21,543 nucleotides of DNA from STC-113 sp964618565 (GTDB lineage: Bacteria; Patescibacteriota; Gracilibacteria; BD1-5; UBA2023): positions 1-21,543 of the forward strand of contig CAZUBA010000029.1 of NCBI GenBank assembly GCA_964618565.1, given 5' to 3'. A program made the translations under genes and the position numbers. Shown here piece after piece: positions 1 through 9,243 of this stretch. The notes under the pieces were generated by a model. It had not been told where the DNA came from. It worked only from the letters and a program-made list of their open reading frames with translations, and searched no databases. Every line of letters begins with the position of its first letter. The first letter of the stretch is position 1.

Positions 1-80
1 TAAGCGGAGTGATATCTGCAATTATAAGACATTGGGGCCAATTTTCTATAAGAGGATTAGTTAAAGAAATTAAAGACTAA
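1..80 (+). CDS. 3' end of an unrecognised protein (partial)
   Basis: The window opens inside a gene; its last 25 codons are read in the frame that starts at position 3 and ends with TAA at 78-80. The visible tail ends RGLVKEIKD and is basic and partly hydrophobic. This is too short to assign to a family. Only 2 nt separate its stop from the ATG of the next gene, so the two are probably co-transcribed. A membrane or envelope function is possible given the neighbour, but that is only inference. Confidence 0.55.
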   Translation, partial: SGVISAIIRHWGQFSIRGLVKEIKD

Positions 81-82
81 AA

Positions 83-409
83 ATGAAAAGAGAGCAATTA
101 AAAACATGGATAATATATTCAGATATAATTTATTTTGGGTTATTATGACCGTCTGTATTTCTTGCAGAATTCTCAAAAAACAGTATCTGATTCCAATGGC
201 AGCAAAAAAATTATAGAGATATATTCATATTAAATTACACCATTTTGTTTCCGATAATTATAATTATGTCATTAATCTGAAGCTATTTGGCATACAAGTA
301 TGACAAACTCAGGTTATCGATATGCTTCATGGTGTTGCCAATAATCAACTTATTTGCTATTATTTATTATTTTTTAAATATTCTTTACATAAACGAGATA
401 ATTAGATAA
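83..409 (+). CDS. small integral membrane protein, unknown function
   Basis: A 108-residue reading frame from ATG to TAA with three in-frame UGA codons read as Gly. With the standard code it would stop after about 22 residues. I see three hydrophobic segments at about residues 14-31, 43-67 and 73-100, separated by short charged loops containing a YKYDKLR stretch. No cytoplasmic domain is large enough to recognise. It begins 2 nt after the preceding stop, so it is likely the last gene of an operon entering from the left. The family is not recognised. The continuous hydrophobic pattern across the UGA codons is the main reason to believe the frame. Confidence 0.7.
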
Positions 410-433
410 TTATCTCTTTTGGTTTCAGAAAAG

Positions 434-782
434 AGGGGTCTTAGGGGATGAACGATGGTGACCAGATTTCGGAGCAGATGAAATTCTTTTCCTTGGTTTT
501 ATTCCCCTTAAAAGTTTGATTACTTTTGGCTTCAAAAATATTATAGCTGAAGATGATTCTAAGGAATTAGTTAAAAAATAGTATCAATTTTTTATAACAA
601 ACATAAGGAAGATCCTACCTCAGCAGAAAGACAATAAATAATCCTCCCTGATGCGGGGGTTTGGGGGCTGAACAACATTCCGTCTAAACGTAGCGTAGCG
701 GAGAGCGATTTGTGGCGCCCCCAAAGGTTTTGTTTACTTTTGGCTCCAAAAGTAAGATAGATGAAGATGATGCGAAGGTAAT
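434..782. repeat. two degenerate copies of an intergenic module
   Basis: Copy 1 (434-570) and copy 2 (652-782) share the same order of elements. These are a G-run region, a short variable core, a run of C and A, then TTACTTTTGGCT, a CAAAA block and a purine-rich tail containing GAAGATGAT. In copy 2 the left G-run pairs with the right C-run (TTTGGGGGC at 660-668 with GCCCCCAAA at 717-725). The TTACTTTTGG at 734-743 forms a near-perfect palindrome with 746-755. Copy 1 has lost most of this symmetry. I infer a dispersed palindromic repeat family in decay, not a gene. Confidence 0.5.
734..755. repeat. 22-nt inverted repeat
   Basis: TTACTTTTGG, a 2-nt spacer CT, then CCAAAAGTAA give a perfect 10-bp stem. 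It is part of the second degenerate module. There is no T-run typical of a terminator on either side, so its role is unknown. Confidence 0.55.
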
Positions 783-832
783 AAATTGATGATAAGTATT
801 AATGGTTTTCTATTCAATCGTGCAAATTAAAA

Positions 833-872
833 AGGGATACATTCGACTCCACTCCATTCCGCTCAGTATGAC
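833..872. repeat. intergenic repeat of the TGTCAT...GAGCG type
   Basis: On the complementary strand this reads CTGTCATACTGAGCGGAA followed by GTGGAGTCGAAT. That resembles the TGTCATTTCGAGCG repeats found at 20538-20611 in the other gene-poor gap. Similar short repeats are common in bacterial intergenic regions. I regard it as a diverged member of the same local family. Confidence 0.4.
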
Positions 873-966
873 AGACTATTTTAAGAACTATATATTTTGA
901 TAACCCTGGATTCTTCGTTTCATTCTGAATGACTTACTGCTTATTGGTTTTATCTTAAAAAAAATG

Positions 967-987
967 GCCTACCGCGCGCCGGTAGGC
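967..987. repeat. GC-rich hairpin
   Basis: GCCTACCG (967-974) pairs perfectly with CGGTAGGC (980-987) around a CGCGC loop. It is preceded by a run of A residues (about 957-964). On the - strand that order gives a strong stem followed by a T-run, the form of an intrinsic terminator. It could end transcription coming leftward from the operon whose last gene stops at 1186, but it lies about 200 nt beyond that stop. Confidence 0.45.
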
Positions 988-1185
988 AGTAGTTTTCCTC
1001 CTCGTGATGACGAAATGGTGATGTTTCCTCCCCTGATACAGATTAAGGTGCCCGAGGGGCGGATGGGTTGCCGGCAATTGATGACGAAAAATGAAAATAT
1101 TAAAAATAAAAGGATATTTAAATTATAAAATTATTCGTTAATTAAGACTTATCTGCAAAACAGATTCTATGCATTTTGAAGAAAT

Positions 1186-1656
1186 TTAAAAATTTTCAAT
1201 TTTAGATTTCTTAATTATGAATTTTTCTATCAAAGTCAGCAAGATGACATTTAGAAGGAAAATCGTCCAAATTCATATTATGATGAATATGACTCAGATA
1301 ATTGCATCTCAATTGACTTTTGGTGCCGCAAGATAATATATTGCAAAGGAATTAACCAGGCATAGCATGAAGAATGCAATATATGAATATATCATAGATT
1401 TGCCGAAAGATTGAATCTTTTTGTGCATTACTCAAAAAAACATATATGGTCAAAGGAACATGAGTTCAAGCGTAGTCAAAAAATAAGCATAGATAAAGAT
1501 GTTATATAAAATCCCCTCTTCTAATATGAAGAGTAGTGAAGCTGACATCAAAGAAACCATTAAGGATATCATCAATATGAGCGAGTGATACTTATCTGTC
1601 TTAAATTGGTATGATATAATCAATATTAATAATAACAAAACTATAAGCAAAAACAT
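1186..1656 (-). CDS. integral membrane protein, unknown function
   Basis: A 156-residue frame from ATG (1654-1656) to TAA (1186-1188). It contains several UGA codons that must be Gly, the first about 68 residues in. Nearly the whole protein is hydrophobic. I count about five membrane segments, near residues 2-17, 25-45, 48-76, 85-112 and 118-142. A short lysine-rich C-terminus (KFIIKKSKIE) probably faces the cytoplasm. It starts 9 nt after the stop of the helicase-nuclease gene, so it is probably co-transcribed with it. I do not recognise the family and the link to DNA repair may be only positional. Confidence 0.7.
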
Positions 1657-1665
1657 ACAAAAAAA

Positions 1666-4600
1666 TTAAGAAATAATTCCTCTCCAAAACTCCAGATCAT
1701 TTATCTTTTTCCATGCATCTCGGATCTCATCCTTGACCCTTTCCACATCTTCTTGAGTCCATTCGATATTAACAAATGGATATCTTCCATCTTTCCCTTC
1801 TACGAATTCTATTGCCAGACTCGATGCATTATATTTAGAAGAAAGCGAATTATCCAGATCAAACATTATCTTATAGAAAATAAGTTGCCTGAAATATTTG
1901 CCGTCTGAATTTGCCGTGTTTCATTTTATCTCATTGGTGGATTTTGCACGACCCGTCTTATAATCGACAAGCCTTACTTCATTTTCAAAAAGCTCCTCGA
2001 TCTTATCTATCTTTCAGGTCAGAGGTATTCAATCAAGAGTTATTCATCTTGGCCTGAAATCACATTCCAATTCCACAGGGATTTTGAGGTTTTCGACGTT
2101 CATATCATGCCATCAAGCTAATCATTCAAGTCATTTTTTCTCAAGTCTTGAGAATTCTTCAGGAGTCAATATTTCTTGCCTTAGCAGCCAGCTGAATTTG
2201 TTATGCATGAATTTCAGATCGGAAGCCGCTTTATTGTTTTTGAAATCAAGATAGAAATATTCCAGAGTCTTATGATAAACTTTTCAGAAAATAGTGAATT
2301 CATTATCCTCAAAAGGATATTTGAAGATAGTATCTCGCAAGAACAATTTCGGATTCTCGATGAACTTATTCAGGTCACTTGGAGAAAGCTTATAATTCTT
2401 CAGGAACTCTAGGATATAGTGCTCTTCTTCTTTTTGAATCTGCTTAAGATTCACCTTTCATTTGAGCTCGTTTATTATAACATCCTTGATGTCCAGATCA
2501 TTTATGACTAAAGAATTCTCTTGCAGTTCCTGCAAGAATTGTGATTGTAGCTTCGGTTTGTTTCAGCTTCAAATCGGGAATGATAGCGTAAGATGTTTTC
2601 TTGCCCTTGTTATTGCGACAAAAAATAACCTCCTTTCCTCTTCATCTCATTCTGCTCATGATAATGATTCGGTTATGCTTGAGCCTATCACTCAATATGG
2701 AAGTTTAAGATGCTCGATGACTCTTCTTGCTCACCAATTGCCATGAGTAAGTCAAGGTACGAATACTACATCATATTCGAGTCATTTGGATTGATGCGCT
2801 GTCATTACATTGACTCATCATTTGCTTCATCCGAGAATTTGCCTAGGCAAAATAAGCGAATATTTCTGATAATAGGATATCTTCTTCAAGAAATTTTCTA
2901 GAGTGAAATCATGATTTGACTGAACCCAGCTCTTAATGATTTCCAGAAGAGTGTAGATGTCTTGAATATCGCTCCAATTGCCCGTCTTTTCAACATAAGC
3001 CACAAAATCCAACCTATCCATCACATATTTGGAGAACGCATAGAAATTCGATCGTTGCATCATCTGGCAATCAAGTATTGAATCGACAAAATCCTGAAAT
3101 CAATCAAGAGTTGCCTTGGCTTGTCAGGAACTCATATTCATCTCAAAAAGATTTCACTGCAATTTTTCTTCCTCTTTCAAAAAAAGCGAATTCATCTCAT
3201 CCTTATTTATTATGAAGTCAAATAGCTTCAACTTATCTTTTTTTATATAATTTACAGATGAAAGTTTTTTCAGCAATCTCAGGATATCTGCTTTTGGGAT
3301 ATCCCATATTGAGCTTCTTAGCAGATCGGCAACTTTTACTTCACTGGAATAAGGATCTTTTATAATTTCCATTACTTCTAGAAGCATTCTCACAAAGGCT
3401 GAATCCAAGATATTTGAATTAAGCCTGCTTTGTACTTCATATCAATTTGCCTGAAGCAATCATGTGTAATCCTCAACCTCTTTGTTTGTCCTTACTATTA
3501 TCGCAATCTCCTCTTGGCTTGTTCATGATTTTTCGTGCTCCCTTATCTTGTTGATGATCAGTGTCTTTTCCTCTATTTCACTCGGGAGCGAATAAAATTC
3601 GGGACTATAGTTCAAATCAGTATTTGAATTAAGCCTTTTTTCAAGTCATTCTATATAGTTTGATATCCTCGATGTATTATGCTTTATGGATTTTGTTGCA
3701 AGATTAAGTATGTTTTGAGTTGAACGATAATTCTCTTGAAGCACTATGAACTGGGTGTTTTTATATTTCTGAGAAAAATAAAGCATATTCTCAAGATTCG
3801 CTCATTGAAAACGATAGATGCTCTGATCGTCGTCTCAGACAACCAATATATTCTTTTCGTCAGAAGCAGAAAGAATCGAATCGACTATTGAATTTTGTGC
3901 ATTATTGGTATCCTGATATTCATCGACCATGATGAACTGATATTTCTCAGCATAGAAAAGCCTCAGATTCTCGTCCTCCTCCATCTTCCTCAATACGAAG
4001 TCAATCATATCTGCAAAATCATAGACTCACAATCTATTGCATACCGATAGATACTTTGAATAAATTATATTTAATTCCTCAAGCTTCTTAATGTGTTTTT
4101 CCTGCCTTTCTTTTTCATTCGCATATTTCTTCAATTTCTGGTCGATGGAATCAAGGATATCCGAATATTCAAGCTTTAGGCTTATGATAATCTCTTCAAA
4201 TCTAGCAGGAGTTATTCATTCCTGTTTCAACTTTCAGATCTTATCCTTTATTGTCCTAAGATAAAAATACTTATCATATTCGCTTGATAATGCTTCAAAT
4301 TTTCATTCATCGATAATATTTTCAAATAACTCAATCTGCTCGATGTCATCAAGTGTCCTGAATGCTCTGTATTCCAAGAATTTCTCTGGGAACATTTGGA
4401 TTATGTCATTACAAAAAGAATGTATCGTACATACATTCACCTTGTAGCTATCGCTTCCAATGAAGTCAAATAGCCTTTTTTTTATTGCAATGACTCAAGC
4501 TTCTGTAAAGGTTGTGATTAAGATATTGCCGGCATCCGCTCAAGTCTCTTTGATTATATTTGCAGTCCTGAGAGAAATTATTTGAGTTTTACCTGTTCCA

Positions 4601-4710
4601 GGTCACGCAATGACCATTGCGGGTCAATAAACGGTATCAACAGCTTGTTTTTGTTCCTTATTCAATCGTCCGTATTCTGTTTCAAATCTGTTATTGTTTT
4701 GTCCGTTCAT
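1666..4710 (-). CDS. UvrD/PcrA-type superfamily I helicase with C-terminal PD-(D/E)XK nuclease
   Basis: 1014 residues, uninterrupted when UGA is Gly; I checked every codon of this frame for TAA and TAG. The helicase motifs appear in order: LNKEQKQAV (Q-motif region, 16-24), Walker A GPGTGKT (36-42, first Gly encoded by UGA), DEYQDTN (from 263), VVGDDDQSIYRFQGAN (around 290-305), then VMTAHQSKGLEYDVVFVP and EEERRLFFVAITRARKHL in the second half. The last part carries LTGKIDKIEE and VRLVDYKTGR (D916, K918), the signature of the RecB/AddB-family nuclease. It is therefore a single-chain ATP-driven 3'-5' DNA unwinding enzyme with a nuclease, likely acting in recombination or break repair like AddA or RecB. 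The start ATG at 4708-4710 follows a plausible promoter. A shorter UvrD would lack the nuclease domain. Confidence 0.93.
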
Positions 4711-4735
4711 AAAATTTGTTAAAATTACGGAAAAC

Positions 4736-4834
4736 ATTATAATCAAAATGCAAATATCACAAATTTATACTTTAAAAACTTAAAAGACTTTTTATGTCAG
4801 ATTTTTTGCTTCAAAATAAAAAATATGTTAAAAT
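4736..4834. promoter_or_regulatory. divergent promoter region of the helicase gene and the 4865 gene
   Basis: For the + strand, TTGCTT (4806-4811) and TAAAAT (4829-4834) are 17 nt apart and lie about 30 nt before the ATG at 4865. For the - strand, TATAAT (complement of 4736-4741) lies about 26 nt before the helicase ATG, with a weak TTGTGA 15 nt upstream of it. The region is very AT-rich, so such matches occur by chance. The + strand pair is the better one. Confidence 0.4.
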
Positions 4835-4864
4835 CCCTTAGTAATTAATTCATAATAAAATAAT

Positions 4865-5365
4865 ATGGGAATTGAAGTGAAAAAAGAAACTCAAGAAACC
4901 ATCAACGCAAAAAACCAAGTAGAAAAAAACCTTCAAATACTAAAAGAAAGATTAGAGCAAACAAAAAAATGATTTGATTATAAGGTAACTTCAGATAAGA
5001 AATTCAGACTGATCTATAATTGACATGAGCTGAAAATAGATATCAAAAGCGGTGAGCATCTTCTGGAAACTGCAAAACTGACAAAAGATATTCTTGATGA
5101 CTATAAAAAACAATGATTCACAGGTAAATTTCCAAAATTCTATGAAAAGAGAGGTCTTGATTGATTCAACACTGATTTGAATGTCGATAATAATATTATC
5201 TTTGGGGATTATAACGTCTCACAATGAGACTGGATCTCCAAAAAAATGTGAAGCAATCTGAATGCTACAAATGAACATTTTGCCAGAAATGTGAGGATGA
5301 AAATGAGCTACAATACAAAAGCTTTGGCAGCTTTTTTAAATGTTATAGTTAAGGATTTCAAATAA
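4865..5365 (+). CDS. hypothetical protein, soluble
   Basis: 166 residues from ATG to TAA, with about ten in-frame UGA codons. No signal peptide or membrane segment is visible. Residues 3-36 are rich in Lys, Glu and Gln (ETQETINAKNQVEKNLQILK) and probably form an amphipathic helix. The rest is mixed alpha/beta with aromatic and glycine positions, including GFTGKFPKFYEKRG and FGDYNVSQGDW. I do not recognise a family. It stands alone on the + strand between two - strand units and has its own candidate promoter. The gene call rests on length, coding-like composition and tidy use of UGA at Gly-like positions. Confidence 0.7.
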
Positions 5366-5405
5366 TGAAGAAGAATCCAAGATCCAGCAAATGGCTCAAG
5401 ATGGC

Positions 5406-5594
5406 TTAAAGAATATCATCAAGCATATCTTCCATCTCAGCACTTGCCTTTTTCTGTTCCTCTGCTTCTAATTCTCTAGCCCTCTTTGAAACTTCATCCG
5501 CCATGGCATAATTTTCTTGGAGCTGACGCAATTGTTTTTTTGTAATCGGTTTTTTATAAGCATGCGAAGCGGGGCTGAAATCTCAAAATCACAT
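5406..5594 (-). CDS. small charged protein, probable helical coiled coil
   Basis: 62 residues from ATG (5592-5594) to TAA (5406-5408). Two UGA codons occur in the first four positions (MGFGDF). After a short KKPITKKQ segment, residues 22-62 are dominated by Glu, Ala, Lys and Met (AMADEVSKRARELEAEEQKK and then an acidic tail). That pattern fits one long helix or a coiled coil. It begins 31 nt after the stop of the sugar transferase gene, so it is probably the distal gene of that transcript. The family and function are not recognised; it is too short for a confident assignment. Confidence 0.55.
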
Positions 5595-5625
5595 AATTAG
5601 AGTAAAATTTATTTAAATAATATTC

Positions 5626-7044
5626 TTATCTCCCCTCTTTTCTGATAACAACTTTAATGGTTTTGAAAAGTATCTTCAGATCCAGTAAAAAATTCCAGTT
5701 TTCTATATAGAATATATCCAGTTTGACTTCATCATCAAAAGTATTTTTGTGTCTTCAATGCGATTGTGCCATTCCTGTTATTCACGGCTTGAGAGTAAGG
5801 ACCCTTTTTTGATAATCCTTATATAGCGCAACCTCCTCAGGCAAGTGCGGTCGTGGTCATATGAGCGACATATTTCAATTGAAGACATTCCATAGCTGCG
5901 GCAGTTCATCAATGTCATATTTTCTAAGGAACGCTCCTAATCTTGTGATTCTAGGATCATTCTCAATCTTGAAAAGCGGCCCATCATGGCGCTCGTTTTG
6001 TTTTATCAATTCTGCTTTTTCCTTTTCCGCATCCAATTTCATTGACCGGAATTTATACATCTTAAAAAGCTTCCTATTTTTCCCAACCCTTAAGCTTGGG
6101 TAGAATATATGAAATCATCCTGACTCTTTAATCTCCAAAAATGCAACAAGCATGAATACGGGAGAAAGAATCAGCAATCATATTCATGAAGAGATTATAT
6201 CAAAAAACCTTTTAATGACCCTGCCCCACGGAGTCAATCAGATGCTTTTGATTTCAACTACAGGGATTTTATTTATAAAAGAAGTTTCAGTATTATTCTT
6301 TGTGAAATCAAATGAATTTGCAATATATTTATAAGAAATTCAATATATCCTTGAATATTCAAAAATCTTCTCAATTGACTCATTATTGAAATCTGAAGAC
6401 GCATATAGTATCTCATCCAATCATCTGTTTTGTATTCATGATATGAAATCAACATGATTCCCTAGATATTCCAAATCCGTATCCTTGATTCTTTTGTTGT
6501 TATAATATCAGACAAGATCATATATTCATGCGTATCTTATTGACTCAATGATATCTTCTTGTTGAGAATCGATAAGCAAAGCTATTTTTGTTTTTTCAAG
6601 CTTTCAGTTCTTCAATAGGAATTTCTGGAACCAATCAATAATGAACCTCTCTATTATTATCAAAAATACAGATATGAATAATGCAAAAAATATCGTCAAT
6701 CTAGGCAGCTCCGTATGATAAAGATATCACAAGGACAGATAAAGGCATCAAATATACAGCAAAAACCAGAACAAAGCCCCCTCAATCATACTGGCGAACT
6801 GCCTAACTCTGGAGCTTTTCATATTATAAAGTCATAGATATGCATATACCAAAACCAATAAAAGGGCTCAAAGCAAGGCAAAAATCATGAAATTAAGGTC
6901 TGGAATGATTTTGGAAGGGATTTGTACTCAAGGGATCAGATCTGTAAATTCCCTTATATTCCTAGCAATAAAAAAAGAAAAAAACACGATAAAAAATTCT
7001 ATCGGCAATTTTATAATTCAGAATAAGAGTTCGTGTCTTTTCAT
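5626..7044 (-). CDS. exopolysaccharide-type polyprenyl glycosylphosphotransferase (bacterial sugar transferase)
   Basis: 472 residues. The N-terminal half has four hydrophobic segments (about 15-30, 47-68, 83-105, 112-127), a membrane anchor typical of the WbaP/EpsL-like group. A central soluble part follows. From about residue 275 comes the catalytic domain: KRFFDII then a membrane-dipping hydrophobic stretch, RVGKNRKLFKMYKFRSMK, GPLFKIENDPRITRLGAFLRK, DIDELPQLWNVFNG, GPRPHLPEE and LKPGITGMAQ. These are hallmark motifs of enzymes that transfer a sugar-1-phosphate from a nucleotide sugar to undecaprenyl phosphate at the inner membrane, the first step of surface polysaccharide or glycan assembly. 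The sugar cannot be told from sequence. It shares the window with an LCP ligase that could attach such a product to the wall. Start chosen at the first ATG before the first membrane segment. Confidence 0.93.
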
Positions 7045-7156
7045 TTTAAAAATAATTTATTTCTTTTATAATAATGCTTTTTTAAAAAAATCAATCATAA
7101 CATTTTTCTAACAGATGATTCATTAAAATGCTCATAACCTAAAAATAATTGCATTT

Positions 7157-7183
7157 TTGGCATAAATAGATATCATATATACT
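7157..7183 (+). promoter_or_regulatory. candidate promoter of the LemA-like gene
   Basis: TTGGCA (7157-7162) and TATACT (7178-7183) are separated by 15 nt and end about 18 nt before the ATG at 7202. The spacing is on the short side. The sequence AAAAAGGGG lies directly before the ATG, probably too close to serve as a ribosome binding site. Confidence 0.3.
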
Positions 7184-7201
7184 GTATTTAATAAAAAGGG
7201 G

Positions 7202-7720
7202 ATGAATAATTTTATCATCATATCAATTTCAATATTAGTGATTATAGCCTTATATAATGCTATTGTTCTGATTATATTAAGATCCGTATGAAAAAGAATC
7301 CTGCATCTTGAATGAGAAATAATAGAATCATTTTTTTCTAAGGTCAATAAAATTCCAGCTGTTGTCGAAATTATGAAGAGATATACCCGTCATCCTGATA
7401 TTTTTGAGGACATAATATATCTGCATAAGATGTGAATCATATACAATATAGAAAGCATTTACGATTTATTGGATCTTAATCAGAGAATACATAGAGAATT
7501 CCAATTCCTTATGAAGCTATCTGCAAAAATTCCAGAACTGCATAGAGATGGGAACTTCCTTTATATCAGAAGCTATGTCATCTTTTACGAAAATCAAGTT
7601 GAAAGAAAGATATGAGAGATAAATGCATTCCTTCATTCATATAATAAGCTTATCAAGATAAAGAATATTTCAATTTTCGGTTTTCTGTTTTCAATCAAAG
7701 AGAAGAATGTGATCTGATAG
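7202..7720 (+). CDS. LemA-like membrane-anchored helical protein
   Basis: 172 residues from ATG to TAG, with TGA as the last sense codon. Residues 4-25 form one hydrophobic segment, followed by a long, mostly helical domain. The C-terminal third has IPELHRDGNFLYI, then E-N-Q-V-E-R-K-I, then AFLHSYNKLIKI and GFLFSIKEK. This order matches LemA family proteins, which show a PEL..N..F block, an E.RI...R..YN..V..YN block and a closing F.. block. Sequence similarity is modest and the canonical FP near the end is absent, so I call it LemA-like. LemA proteins sit in the membrane with an N-out helix; their biochemical role is not settled. It is transcribed alone, with its own promoter and a strong terminator. 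Confidence 0.62.
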
Positions 7721-7730
7721 ATTGCATTAA

Positions 7731-7772
7731 TAAAAATATAATCCCCATACTAGTATGGGGATTATATTTTTA
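7731..7772. terminator. bidirectional terminator, perfect 42-nt palindrome
   Basis: Positions 7731-7751 are perfectly complementary to 7752-7772, with ATCCCCATAC and GTATGGGGAT at the heart and A and T runs outside. It lies between the convergent LemA-like stop (7720) and the cysS stop (7774-7776). A T-run follows the GC-richer stem on both strands, so it can end transcription from both sides. Confidence 0.85.
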
Positions 7773-7773
7773 A

Positions 7774-9231
7774 TTATATTGCTTCTGCACGACTTCAATT
7801 TTTATCATCTACTATCTTATATCATCTTTTTTCCACTTCTGATCTTATAGAATCAGCCAAAGTGAAATCATGAGCCAATTTTGCCTGAACTCTTTGCTCA
7901 ACTAACTTTATAATGTTCTCTGGAATATTTTCCTCTTTCTCTAATATCGTGAAATCCATTATGGACAATACTTCATTGAAAGTCTTAAATACGTCGATTA
8001 CAGCCTTTATTTCCTTGTCATTGAAAGCTTCCGCATCTATGAATGTATTTACATATTTTATGAATTCGAAAACAGTAGCCAGAGCTTCCGGCGTATTGAA
8101 ATCATCTTCAAGCTTGGAAATATATTCTTGGATGAAGGCCTGTATATTTTCACTGACTTCCTTCTTAACCTTTCATTCAACAGGAGCATAATTCTTGATC
8201 CTTTTGAAAACCTCATCAAAGGTTTTAAGTGTAGTTGCTGCCTGTTTAAGCTTATCAAAAGTAAAATTAAAGCTGTCATCATATCTCGCCTGAAGATTCA
8301 TCATTCTGAAACCTCTGTAAATCTCATCTAAAGTCAAAATTCAATTCATTTTTTCTTCAACATCACGGAGAGTATAAAAATTACCCTTTGATTTTGACAT
8401 CTTCTTATTATCCACCAGCAGATGTCATGCATGCATCCAATATTTTGAAAATTGCTTCCCTGTAAAAGCCTCTGTTTGAGCGACTTCATTCTGATGATGC
8501 GGAAATAACAAATCGATTGCTCATATATGAAGATCAATCTGAGCTCAGAAGAATTTCAGATTACAAGCGCTACATTCAATATGCCAGCCCGGTCTTCCCC
8601 AGATAATTTTCTCTTCTCAATTCACCTTTAGTTTAGCTTCCCATTTATTAGGTCAATCCTTAACTTCATCATAAGCTTTCCATAAGACAAAATCCGCAGC
8701 CTCATCTTTATCATATTCATCATTATCGATTCTAACGCTTGTTTTCATTCCTCAGAAATCCAGATGTGCCAATTCTCAATATGATTTGAATTTTGAAATT
8801 GAATAATATACACTTCCGTCCTCTGCCATGTAAGCGTATCATTTAGAAAGAAGTCAATTGATTATCTCTACCATAACATCAATAAGATCTGAAATCCTGG
8901 AGATATTATCAGCTTTAGCTATATTTAATTTAGCCAAATCATCAAAGAAGAAATCTATGTATCTTTGTGTGAAATCCCTTAGGTTTTCGCCATTTTTGAT
9001 AGAATCTCTTATTGTCTTATCGTCAATATCAGTGAGATTCATGGTGGTTTCAATCTTGTATCACATGAATTTCAAAGCCTTTACTGCCATATCCGAGAAC
9101 AAGTAAGTTCGGAGATTACCTATGTGCGTATAATTATATGGCGTCGGTCAGCAATAATAGACCTTTACTTTTTCTTCTTTTAAGGGTTTGAATTTCTCTT
9201 TTTTTCTTGTAAGCGAATTAGTCAATTGCAT
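7774..9231 (-). CDS. cysS: cysteinyl-tRNA synthetase
   Basis: 485 residues, within the usual 460-490 range. It charges tRNA-Cys with cysteine in the cytoplasm using ATP. Class I features are all present. VYYCGPTPYNYTHIGN holds the first zinc Cys (C27) and the HIGH-type motif as HIGN. MNLTDIDDKTI follows, then WGRPGWHIECSAC with another zinc ligand, FPHHQNEVAQTEA, and KMSKSKGN near residue 277. In-frame UGA codons fall at Gly positions such as HIGA and HAGHLL. The C-terminal helical and anticodon region ends KIVDDKNGSRAEAI. It starts 12 nt after the PBP stop, so it is likely the last gene of the LCP-PBP-cysS transcript, and it ends at the 42-nt palindrome. Confidence 0.97.
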
Positions 9232-9243
9232 AATAATGGTTGG

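Larger units (their letters stand above)
410..1185. other. 776-bp gene-poor stretch of degenerate repeats and hairpins
   Basis: No convincing reading frame is present on either strand, even with UGA as Gly. The stretch holds two degenerate copies of a module of about 130 bp (434-570 and 652-782), several inverted repeats (660-725, 734-755, 967-987) and an islet of GC-richer sequence unlike the surrounding AT-rich genes. The final 100 bp (about 1085-1185) is very AT-rich and holds only a weak 5-bp hairpin (1151-1165). It separates a + strand operon from the - strand operon ending at 1186, so it lies between convergent gene sets. Confidence 0.65.

Noticed and set aside
410..1185. tRNA or other structured RNA gene in the left gap
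   Set aside because: Hairpins exist, but I found no cloverleaf, T-loop consensus or CCA end; the symmetry fits dispersed repeats better.
1666..4710. UGA as tryptophan (Mycoplasma-like code 4) or selenocysteine
   Set aside because: UGA falls on invariant glycines (Walker A, GGDEF), while Trp positions such as NNWD and CPWC use TGG. UGA is too frequent for selenocysteine.
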